From Klebsiella sp. BIGb0138 (lineage in GTDB: Bacteria > Pseudomonadota > Gammaproteobacteria > Enterobacterales > Enterobacteriaceae): a stretch of 64,000 nt of DNA. The notes below the pieces were generated by a model. It was not told where the DNA came from, did no database searches, and saw nothing but the letters and a program-made list of their open reading frames with translations. A program made the position numbers and the translations under genes. Below, one piece after another: positions 57,064 to 64,000 of the stretch; position 1 is the first letter of the stretch; every line of letters begins with the position of its first letter. The stretch covers positions 310,001 to 374,000 of the forward strand of contig NZ_SMCV01000002.1 of the NCBI RefSeq assembly GCF_004342285.1. The letters are read 5' to 3'.

Positions 57064-59565
57064 CTATAGCTCCAGCTCATGCTGCAATAACGTGGCGATA
57101 GCCTCGCTGCTGTCGGCGGTTACCAGGGCACGGCGAAACGCTTCATGCATAATGCGCCGCGCCAGACGCGAGAAGATGCGCATGTGCTGATCCCCGGCCG
57201 CGTGCTTGTTCAGCGTGAGCATGATCACAAATTGTGCCTCATCATCGCCCCATGCCACCGGCTGGGCGAGGCGCGCCACGCTGATGGTCGACTGCTCAAT
57301 ATGCTCTGATTTGCTGTGCGGTATCGCAAAGCTGAAGCCTAACCCGGTGGAGAACACCGCCTCGCGGGCCCACAGATCGGCCTCCAGCTTACGCGGATAG
57401 CGGCAACGCCCCGCCAGCAGCAGATTGTCGGTCATGCCTTTCATCACCTCCTCTTTGCTGCGCCAGTCGCTGTTCAGGGTGATGCACTGCGCGGTAATCA
57501 GCGGCGCATCCTGCTGAGTCATACGGAAGCGGGCGAGTAAATGTTCCACCTCCAGCGAGGTGCGACACTGCATGGCCTGGTTCAGCAGCTGGCGACAGGC
57601 CCGGCTGTCCAGCTGAGCCAGACGGGCTTTCGTGGCCGGTATCGACGGCGCGCTCATGCTCAGCTCGTCCAGCCCCAGTCCGACCAACAGCGGCAGGACC
57701 GAACCTTTCGCCCCCAGCTCGCCGCACAGGCCAATCCACTTACCCTGGCGATGCACCGCCTGTACGGCATAGTCCAGCGCGCGCAGAAATGCCGGGTTCA
57801 GGCTATTGTAGTGGCGGGTCACCTTGCTGTTATCGCGATCCACCGCCAGCAGATATTGCGTCAGGTCGTTGCTACCGATACTAAAAAAATCAATTTCTTC
57901 ACAACACTGGTCGATGATAAACATCACCGAGGGCACTTCCAGCATGATGCCGAACGGGATCTTTTCATCAAACGGGATATGCTCATCGCGCAGCGATTGC
58001 CTGGCGTCGGCCAGCTGGTCTTTCACCCACAGAATCTCTTCCATCGAGGAGATCATCGGGATCATAATTTTCAGCGAGCCGTGCGCCGAGGCGCGCAGAA
58101 TGGCCCTGAGCTGGGTGCGGAACAGCGCCTGATACTCTTCGTAAATACGCACCGCGCGATAGCCGAGGAAGGGGTTGTTTTCCACCGGAATGTTAAGATA
58201 CGCCACCGGCTTATCTCCTCCGATGTCCATGGTGCGGACGATGATACTGCGGCCGTTAGCCGGCTCCAGCGCCTGGCAGAAAATGTTATACAGTTCGTCC
58301 TCTGACGGCGCGCTGGGGCGGTCCATATACAGCATTTCGGTGCGGAACAGCCCTATCGCCTGCGCCCCGTTGTCAAAGGCCGCGGCGGCTTCAACGGAGT
58401 GGGCGATATTCGCCGCCACTTCCAGCCGCATGCCATCTTTGCTGAGCCCTTCTTTATCCAGCCACGCCTGCTGCTGGCTGCGAATTTGCGCCGCAACCCA
58501 GGCTTCCTGGCGATAGTAGCGCGTGAGCGCCTCATCCGGATTGACCGCCACCAGCCCGGCATTGCCGTCGATATACACCGGCTGGCCGACCCACGGCTGC
58601 AGCGCCGCCATCTCAACGCCAACCAGTGTTGGAATATTAAACGAACGCGCCAGAATCACCGTATGCGAGGTAGTCCCTCCGCAGCACAGCAGCAGCCCTT
58701 TCAGCAGCGTTTTATCCAGCTCAAGAAACTGACCCGGCGTGAGCTCGTCGGCAAGGCAAATAGCGGGCTCAGTCAGCTGACCCGGTGCCGGGAAGCGGGA
58801 CTCGCCATAAATATGCTGCAGCAGCTGGAAACAGATATCGCGCACGTCCAGCACGCGCTCCTGTAAATAGCGGTTGCCGGAGTCGCGGAACTGCGCGCAG
58901 AAATGTTCGCCGCTGGCGACGATCGCCTGCGCGCAGCTCAGGCCGGTCAGCAACCCGCCGAGCAGATGCTGACGCAGGGAAGCATCCGTCGCCAGCGAGC
59001 GATGCGCATCAAGAATGGCGCTGGCGGTTCCGTCGTTATCCAGCAATCGCAGTTCAATATTTTTGACCAGCAGCTGCAGGCCTTTATCCAGCTGCGCCTG
59101 CTCCTGCTCAATATTCCCGGCAGCGGGCAGCGTTCCTGAGTCGCGCAGATCAAACGCTTTCAGATGGGTCAGCGTGCCGCCCGCGCTGCCGGCGCACACC
59201 GGCAGCGCATGAAATAAGGTCGGGTTGAGACGGGATAGCGATTCAGGTATCGGCTGAATATCCATGCTGTCCCCCGCCGGCAACGGCGCGTCGCAGTAGG
59301 GAAATTGCTCCTGCATAAATGCCGACAGCGTAGTAAAGGCCTGCTGTTCATCGTCACCGCTGATAATTAACTGACATTCATCACCTTTAATGGTGTTGGT
59401 GCCGATAATCGCCAACGCGCTTTTGGCATTGCCGCGGAGATCGCTGCGGCGGTTCAACCACTCAACAGAAGATGAAAATGTATTACACAACGTTTCCACC
59501 AGACTGGCCGGGCGGGCGTGTACGCCATTGGGCAAATCGCATATGAAGTTAATGACCTGAGCCAT
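57064..59565 (-). CDS. frwA: FrwA/PtsA, multiphosphoryl transfer protein (HPr-EI-EIIA)
   Basis: An 833-residue PTS fusion: HPr-like domain (LPNGVHARPAS, phospho-His16), enzyme I (GGTTSHTVILARS active histidine in the middle; GLFRTEMLYMDR and GICGELGAKGS-type PEP site LCGELGAKGS) and a C-terminal fructose-type EIIA (GFSFAIPHSKSEH). It is almost identical to E. coli PtsA (FrwA, YijH). It should phosphorylate the FrwB/FrwC transporter encoded divergently. Six in-frame codons before 59565 are dropped. Confidence 0.95.
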   Translation of the reverse strand: MAQVINFICDLPNGVHARPASLVETLCNTFSSSVEWLNRRSDLRGNAKSALAIIGTNTIKGDECQLIISGDDEQQAFTTLSAFMQEQFPYCDAPLPAGDSMDIQPIPESLSRLNPTLFHALPVCAGSAGGTLTHLKAFDLRDSGTLPAAGNIEQEQAQLDKGLQLLVKNIELRLLDNDGTASAILDAHRSLATDASLRQHLLGGLLTGLSCAQAIVASGEHFCAQFRDSGNRYLQERVLDVRDICFQLLQHIYGESRFPAPGQLTEPAICLADELTPGQFLELDKTLLKGLLLCCGGTTSHTVILARSFNIPTLVGVEMAALQPWVGQPVYIDGNAGLVAVNPDEALTRYYRQEAWVAAQIRSQQQAWLDKEGLSKDGMRLEVAANIAHSVEAAAAFDNGAQAIGLFRTEMLYMDRPSAPSEDELYNIFCQALEPANGRSIIVRTMDIGGDKPVAYLNIPVENNPFLGYRAVRIYEEYQALFRTQLRAILRASAHGSLKIMIPMISSMEEILWVKDQLADARQSLRDEHIPFDEKIPFGIMLEVPSVMFIIDQCCEEIDFFSIGSNDLTQYLLAVDRDNSKVTRHYNSLNPAFLRALDYAVQAVHRQGKWIGLCGELGAKGSVLPLLVGLGLDELSMSAPSIPATKARLAQLDSRACRQLLNQAMQCRTSLEVEHLLARFRMTQQDAPLITAQCITLNSDWRSKEEVMKGMTDNLLLAGRCRYPRKLEADLWAREAVFSTGLGFSFAIPHSKSEHIEQSTISVARLAQPVAWGDDEAQFVIMLTLNKHAAGDQHMRIFSRLARRIMHEAFRRALVTADSSEAIATLLQHELEL

Positions 59566-59873
59566 CGCCTCTCTCCTGAGCAATAGGTTAATGACTCAAA
59601 AGTAATGAAAGCGCGTCGCCGGGACTACGCGAAAAAACACTCAATTACTGGATAATTGTACACAGCGCTCTTTTTTTCGTTCCGCGTCACAAATCGGGCA
59701 TTCTGCCGCAACTATCACCCGACAACATGAAGATTTGAGGTGGATCGCAATTTCATTCGCATCTTACAAATATCCAGTAAATGCACTTTTTCTCTACTAT
59801 TTTCTCCGCCGCCGTTTTCCTACTGTTGAGGCATCAATACTGTCACGAGCGATATCCCGCTCAGGAGCAAGCA
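59566..59873. promoter_or_regulatory. frwA-frwC divergent promoter region
   Basis: A 308-bp AT-rich gap between divergent frwA and frwC that must hold both promoters. GATAATTGTACA (59651 onwards) is AT-rich and promoter-like. I see no long palindrome. An in-frame extension of frwC to 59781 encodes a hydrophobic peptide that is not expected to be translated. Confidence 0.45.
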
Positions 59874-60950
59874 ATGAACGAACTGGTGCAAATACTAAAA
59901 AATACACGCCAGCATCTCATGACCGGCGTCTCACACATGATTCCCTTTGTTGTCTCCGGCGGGATCCTGCTCGCGGTCTCCGTGATGTTATACGGCAAGG
60001 GTGCCGTCCCCGACGCCGCAACCGATCCCAACCTGAAAAAACTGTTTGATATTGGCGTCGCCGGCCTGACGCTGATGGTGCCTTTTCTGGCGGCCTATAT
60101 CGGCTATTCCATTTCCGACCGCGCGGCGCTGGCCCCATGCGCCATTGGCGCATGGGTTGGCAACAGCTTTGGCGCCGGTTTTTTCGGCGCCCTGATTGCC
60201 GGGATGATCGGCGGGCTGGTGGTCTATTACCTGAAGAAGATCCCGGTGCATAAAGTGCTGCGCTCCGTGATGCCAATTTTTGTCATCCCGATCGTCGGCA
60301 CCTTCATTACCGCCGGGATCATGATGTGGGGTCTGGGTGAACCCATCGGCGCGCTAACCGTCAGTCTGACCAGCTGGTTGCAGGGGATGCGCGAGGGCAG
60401 CATCGTGCTACTCGCCATCATCATGGGCCTGATGCTGGCCTTCGACATGGGTGGCCCGGTCAATAAAGTGGCCTACGCCTTCATGCTGATTTGCGTTTCG
60501 CAAGGGGTCTATAGCGTGGTCGCCATCGCGGCGGTCGGTATCGCCGTCCCGCCGCTGGGCATGGGCCTGGCGACCCTGATTGGCCGCAAATACTTCACCC
60601 CGGAGGAGCGTGAAACGGGGAAAGCCGCGCTGGTGATGGGCTGCGTCGGCGTCTCCGAGGGGGCGATCCCCTTCGCCGCCGCCGATCCGCTGCGCGTTAT
60701 CCCGTCAATCATGATCGGCGCCGCCAGCGGCTGTGCAGCGACCGCTCTGCTTGGCGTTCAGTGTTACGCCGGCTGGGGCGGGCTGATTGTCCTGCCGGTC
60801 GTCGAGGGGAAAGGCGGGTTTATCGTTGGCCTGCTGGTCGGGGCATTTGTCAGCGCCGCCAGCGTCATCATGCTCAAAGCGCTGACTAAAAAGAAAGCGT
60901 CAGAAGCCAGGGCCGACGACGAGCTGGATCTGGATTTCGAAATTAACTGA
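59874..60950 (+). CDS. frwC: FrwC, fructose-family PTS EIIC
   Basis: A 358-residue membrane domain of a fructose-type PTS permease. It begins MNELVQILKNTRQHLMTGVS as in E. coli FrwC. PFLAAYIGYSI, GAWVGNSFGAGFFGALIAG and GLGEPIGAL are EIIC landmarks, and it ends in an acidic tail. AGGAG lies 7 nt before the ATG. It forms the channel; the sugar it carries is not established even for the E. coli homologue. Confidence 0.94.
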   Translation: MNELVQILKNTRQHLMTGVSHMIPFVVSGGILLAVSVMLYGKGAVPDAATDPNLKKLFDIGVAGLTLMVPFLAAYIGYSISDRAALAPCAIGAWVGNSFGAGFFGALIAGMIGGLVVYYLKKIPVHKVLRSVMPIFVIPIVGTFITAGIMMWGLGEPIGALTVSLTSWLQGMREGSIVLLAIIMGLMLAFDMGGPVNKVAYAFMLICVSQGVYSVVAIAAVGIAVPPLGMGLATLIGRKYFTPEERETGKAALVMGCVGVSEGAIPFAAADPLRVIPSIMIGAASGCAATALLGVQCYAGWGGLIVLPVVEGKGGFIVGLLVGAFVSAASVIMLKALTKKKASEARADDELDLDFEIN

Positions 60951-60970
60951 AACGCTGGAAGGAAAATTCT

Positions 60971-61291
60971 ATGACTAAAATCATCGCCGTTACCGCATGC
61001 CCGTCGGGCGTTGCCCACACCTATATGGCCGCTGAAGCGCTGGAAAGCGCCGCCAAAGCCAAAGGCTGGCAGGTCAAAGTGGAGACCCAGGGCTCCATCG
61101 GCATTGAGAACGAGCTGTCGGCGGACGATGTCGCCAGCGCCGATATGGTTATCCTGACCAAAGATATCGGTATCAAGTTCGAAGAACGTTTCACCGGTAA
61201 AACCATCGTCCGCGTCAATATCAGCGATGCGGTGAAACGCGCCGACGCCATCATGAACAAAATCGATAGCCACCTTGCACAGAAGGCCTGA
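60971..61291 (+). CDS. frwB: FrwB, fructose-family PTS EIIB
   Basis: A 106-residue cytoplasmic EIIB domain. The phosphorylatable cysteine is in AVTACPSGVAHTYMAAEAL (Cys10), the fructose EIIB signature. It accepts phosphate from the EIIA domain of FrwA and passes it to substrate entering through FrwC. Starts 20 nt after frwC behind GGAAGG. Confidence 0.94.
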   Translation: MTKIIAVTACPSGVAHTYMAAEALESAAKAKGWQVKVETQGSIGIENELSADDVASADMVILTKDIGIKFEERFTGKTIVRVNISDAVKRADAIMNKIDSHLAQKA

Positions 61292-61320
61292 ATAACGCGC
61301 GGCGAAGCTGCGCAAGACTC

Positions 61321-61381
61321 AGCGCCTGGCTCAGCAGGCGCCATCATCGCATGGGCCAATTAGCCTGCTGAGAGAGGCGCT
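61321..61381 (+). repeat. Imperfect 19-bp inverted repeat before pflD
   Basis: AGCGCCTGGCTCAGCAGGC (61321-61339) pairs with GCCTGCTGAGAGAGGCGCT (61363-61381), 17 of 19 positions complementary, around a 23-nt loop. The stem ends 15 nt before the pflD start. It has no U-tract, so it may shape frwCB versus pflDC expression rather than terminate. Confidence 0.6.
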
Positions 61382-61396
61382 TACATGGAGTGAGTC

Positions 61397-63694
61397 ATGA
61401 CCAATCGCACCCAACGTTTAATAGACAGCCTGTTTGCCCAACCCCGGGAAATCTCTCTTGAGCGCGCCCTGCTATACACCGCAAGTCATAAACAGACCGG
61501 GGGCGAGCCGGTGATGCTTCGCCGGGCGAAGGCCACCGCGTGGATCCTTGACCATGTCCAGATTTCAATACGTGACGACGAACTGATAGCCGGAAACCGC
61601 ACCATCAAACCGCGCGCCGGGATCGTCTCGCCGGAGATGGATCCTTACTGGCTACTCAACGAGCTGGAGCAGTTCCCGACCCGGGCCCAGGATCGCTTCG
61701 CCATCAGCGCAGAGGATAAGCGCATTTATCGTGAAGAGTTGTTCCCCTACTGGGAACAACGCTCGATGAAAGACGTTATTAATGGCCGGATGACCGCCGA
61801 AGTGACAGAGGCGGTAAGCACGCAGATTTTCAGCATCAACCAAACCGACAAGGGCCAGGGCCATATCATTATTGATTATCCCCGGCTGTTAAATAAGGGG
61901 CTGGCGGCGCTGGTGACGGAAATGCAAACCCTGACCCGCCGGCATCCGCAGAACCACTTTTATCAGGCGGCGCTGATCGTGCTAGAAGCTTCGCAGCGCC
62001 ATATGCTGCGCTACGCCACGCTTGCCGACGAGATGGCCCGCGGCTGCGATAATCCGCAGCGCCGCCGGGAGCTGGAGACGATCGCCGACATTTCGCGCCA
62101 TAATGCGGTACATCGCCCGGAAGATTTCTGGCAGGCCTGCCAGCTGTTCTGGTACATGAACATCATTTTGCAATACGAGTCCAACGCCAGCTCTATTTCA
62201 CTGGGGCGTTTTGATCAATATATGCTGCCGTTCTACCAGACGTCGCTAAATCGCGGCCAGGATCCCGCGTTCCTGAAAGCGCTGCTCGAATCGCTGTGGG
62301 TCAAATGCAACGATATCGTTCTGCTGCGCTCATCCAGCAGCGCCCGCTATTTTGCCGGGTTCCCGACCGGCTATACCGCGCTGCTCGGCGGCCTGAGCGA
62401 AACCGGGCGCAGCGCGGTCAACGTGCTTTCCTTCCTCGCGCTTGACGCCTATCAGAACGTCAGGCTGCCGCAGCCTAACCTCGGGGTTCGGGTCAATGAA
62501 CTGATCGACCGCCCGTTCCTGCACAAAACGGCGGAAACGATCCGTTTAGGCACCGGGATCCCGCAAATTTTCAACGATGAAGTGGTCATCCCGGCATTTC
62601 TTAATCGCGGCGTCTCGCTGGAAGATGCGCGAGATTATGCCGTCGTGGGCTGCGTCGAACTCTCCATCCCCGGGCGCACCTACGGCCTGCATGATATTGC
62701 GATGTTCAACCTGCTGAAGGTGATGGAGATCGTGATGCTGGAAAATGAAGGCAATGCCGATATCAGCTGGCAAGGGTTGCTTGGGCAGATCCGCGCTAAA
62801 ATCCGCTATTACATCAGGCTGATGGTCGAAGGCAGCAATATTTGCGATCTCGGCCACCGGGACCAGGCGCCGGTTCCCCTGCTCTCCTCATTTGTGCTGG
62901 ACTGCGTTCAGCACGGCAAAGATATCACCGAAGGCGGCGCACGCTACAATTTCTCCGGCGTTCAGGGGATCGGTATCGCCAACCTCAGCGATTCGCTGCA
63001 TGCGCTGAAAGGGATGGTTTTTGACCAGCAACGCCTTAGCTTCGATGAACTGCTCCAGGTCCTCAAAGCCAATTTTCAGACGCCGGAAGGTGAAAAAATT
63101 CGCGCCCGTCTGATTCATCGTTTTGAGAAATATGGCAATGATATCGATAAAGTCGACAATATCAGCGCCGACCTGCTGCGGTTTTACTGCAAAGAGGTTG
63201 AACAGTACCGCAACCCGCGCGGCGGACATTTCACTCCGGGGTCGTACACCGTATCGGCGCACCTACCGCTGGGCTCCGTTGTCGGGGCCACGCCGGATGG
63301 CCGTCTGGCCGGCGAGCAGCTTGCCGACGGTGGGCTGTCGCCGATGGTCGGCCAGGACTCTCAGGGGCCAACGGCGGTACTGAAATCGGTCAGCAAGCTG
63401 GATAACTACCTGCTCTCCAACGGCACGCTGCTCAACGTAAAGTTCACCCCCGCGACCCTGAGCGGGGATGGCGGGCTGCATAAGCTGGCGGATTTTTTAC
63501 AGGCCTTCACCAAGCTGAAGCTTCAGCACATTCAGTTTAACGTGGTCAATGCCGACACCTTGCGCGAAGCGCAGCGGCGTCCGCAGGATTTCGCCGGACT
63601 GGTGGTACGCGTCGCGGGCTATAGCGCCTTCTTTGTCGAGCTATCAAAGGAGATTCAGGATGACATTATCCACCGCACCACGCATCAGCTGTGA
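61397..63694 (+). CDS. pflD: PflD, glycyl-radical enzyme
   Basis: A 765-residue glycyl-radical enzyme. The thiyl-forming cysteine is in VVGCVELSIPG (Cys419), with the GCVE form found in dehydratase/lyase-type members rather than the CC of pyruvate formate-lyase. The radical glycine is in RVAGYSAFF (Gly741), 24 residues from the end. It matches E. coli PflD, whose substrate is not known. The operon with a sugar PTS suggests it acts on an imported sugar or polyol derivative, under anaerobic conditions. GGAG precedes the ATG. Confidence 0.93.
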   Translation: MTNRTQRLIDSLFAQPREISLERALLYTASHKQTGGEPVMLRRAKATAWILDHVQISIRDDELIAGNRTIKPRAGIVSPEMDPYWLLNELEQFPTRAQDRFAISAEDKRIYREELFPYWEQRSMKDVINGRMTAEVTEAVSTQIFSINQTDKGQGHIIIDYPRLLNKGLAALVTEMQTLTRRHPQNHFYQAALIVLEASQRHMLRYATLADEMARGCDNPQRRRELETIADISRHNAVHRPEDFWQACQLFWYMNIILQYESNASSISLGRFDQYMLPFYQTSLNRGQDPAFLKALLESLWVKCNDIVLLRSSSSARYFAGFPTGYTALLGGLSETGRSAVNVLSFLALDAYQNVRLPQPNLGVRVNELIDRPFLHKTAETIRLGTGIPQIFNDEVVIPAFLNRGVSLEDARDYAVVGCVELSIPGRTYGLHDIAMFNLLKVMEIVMLENEGNADISWQGLLGQIRAKIRYYIRLMVEGSNICDLGHRDQAPVPLLSSFVLDCVQHGKDITEGGARYNFSGVQGIGIANLSDSLHALKGMVFDQQRLSFDELLQVLKANFQTPEGEKIRARLIHRFEKYGNDIDKVDNISADLLRFYCKEVEQYRNPRGGHFTPGSYTVSAHLPLGSVVGATPDGRLAGEQLADGGLSPMVGQDSQGPTAVLKSVSKLDNYLLSNGTLLNVKFTPATLSGDGGLHKLADFLQAFTKLKLQHIQFNVVNADTLREAQRRPQDFAGLVVRVAGYSAFFVELSKEIQDDIIHRTTHQL

Positions 63695-64000
63695 GGTTAT
63701 GGATACGCGCGCCGACAGGGCGCGCATTTTCAATATCCAGCGCTACTCTCTGAACGATGGTCAGGGGATCAGAACCGTCATTTTTTTTAAAGGCTGCCCG
63801 CATACCTGCCCGTGGTGCGCCAATCCGGAATCTATTTCAGCAAAAATCGAAACCGTGCGGCGGGAAAGCACATGCCTGCACTGCGCGCGTTGCCAGCAAG
63901 ACGTGGATGAGTGCCCCTCCGGCGCGTGGCAGCAGATTGGTCGCGATGTCACCCACGCAGCGTTACTCGAAGAAGTGCTAAAAGATGAGATCTTCTTCCG
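63660..64000 (+). CDS. pflC: PflC, glycyl-radical activating enzyme (partial)
   Basis: The first 113 codons of a radical-SAM activase; the window ends inside the gene (E. coli PflC has about 292 residues). The radical-SAM CxxxCxxC reads CPHTCPWC, and a second cysteine-rich segment, CLHCARCQQDVDEC, will hold auxiliary Fe-S clusters. It starts at an ATG inside pflD, overlapping it by 35 bp, with AGGAGATTCAGG upstream. It installs the radical on PflD Gly741. Confidence 0.9.
   Translation, partial: MTLSTAPRISCEVMDTRADRARIFNIQRYSLNDGQGIRTVIFFKGCPHTCPWCANPESISAKIETVRRESTCLHCARCQQDVDECPSGAWQQIGRDVTHAALLEEVLKDEIFF

Overview
The window looks like the chromosome of an enteric gammaproteobacterium, most like the Klebsiella/Raoultella group. 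From about 19.8 kb onward, gene after gene matches E. coli K-12 proteins almost residue for residue and largely in E. coli order: phoH-efeBOU, putP/putA, rutR/rutA-G, ymdF-wrbA-yccJ-agp, then puuPA/puuDRCBE, dmlR/dmlA and frwA/frwCB-pflDC. Codon use there is GC-rich. Genus is inferred from content and codon use only. No rRNA, tRNA, insertion sequence, integrase or CRISPR array was recognised.

Region by region. (1) 1-9.6 kb looks accessory and more AT-rich: two short-chain dehydrogenases around a LysR regulator, a 0.9 kb stretch without a convincing gene, then a complete TonB-dependent ferric-chelate uptake set (permease, ATPase, FecA-like receptor without a signalling domain, periplasmic binding protein) with a Fur-like box between receptor and binding protein. 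(2) 9.7-19.6 kb is the most interesting part: two divergent transcription units around one LysR gene that together encode what I interpret as the full five-step ergothioneine-degradation pathway. The steps are an ergothionase (histidine-ammonia-lyase fold without the MIO-forming triad, with an apparent signal peptide, broken here by a one-base frameshift), a thiourocanate hydratase, a DUF917 thiohydantoin desulfurase, a hydantoinase and an N-carbamoyl-amino-acid hydrolase, plus an MHS-type transporter. Expected products are trimethylamine, sulfide, CO2, ammonia and glutamate. A near-identical 13-bp T-N11-A palindrome lies in both promoter regions. (3) 19.8-25.8 kb: an MFS transporter, phoH and the acid-induced ferrous iron system efeUOB, with an intact efeU and a Fur box. 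(4) 26-34.9 kb: a NupC-type nucleoside transporter, a DUF3574 lipoprotein, proline catabolism putP/putA with GTTGCA-type PutA operators between them, a small secreted DUF1311 protein and rutR. (5) 35-45.8 kb: the pyrimidine-ring degradation operon rutABCDEFG, the short gene ymdF, wrbA, yccJ, agp, an HxlR regulator paired with a dehydrogenase through a long inverted repeat, and two very small proteins. (6) 45.8-57 kb: the putrescine utilisation genes puuP, puuA, puuD, puuR, puuC, puuB, puuE, then dmlR/dmlA for D-malate. (7) 57-64 kb: the frw phosphotransferase system with a glycyl-radical enzyme (pflD) and its activase (pflC), which runs off the end of the window.

Functionally the window is rich in nitrogen and carbon scavenging (ergothioneine, uracil, proline, putrescine) feeding glutamate, succinate and pyruvate, with two iron acquisition systems. 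Start sites were moved inside longer reading frames wherever a Shine-Dalgarno sequence or alignment with remembered E. coli proteins supported it. All family assignments come from reading motifs and from memory; no database search was run.
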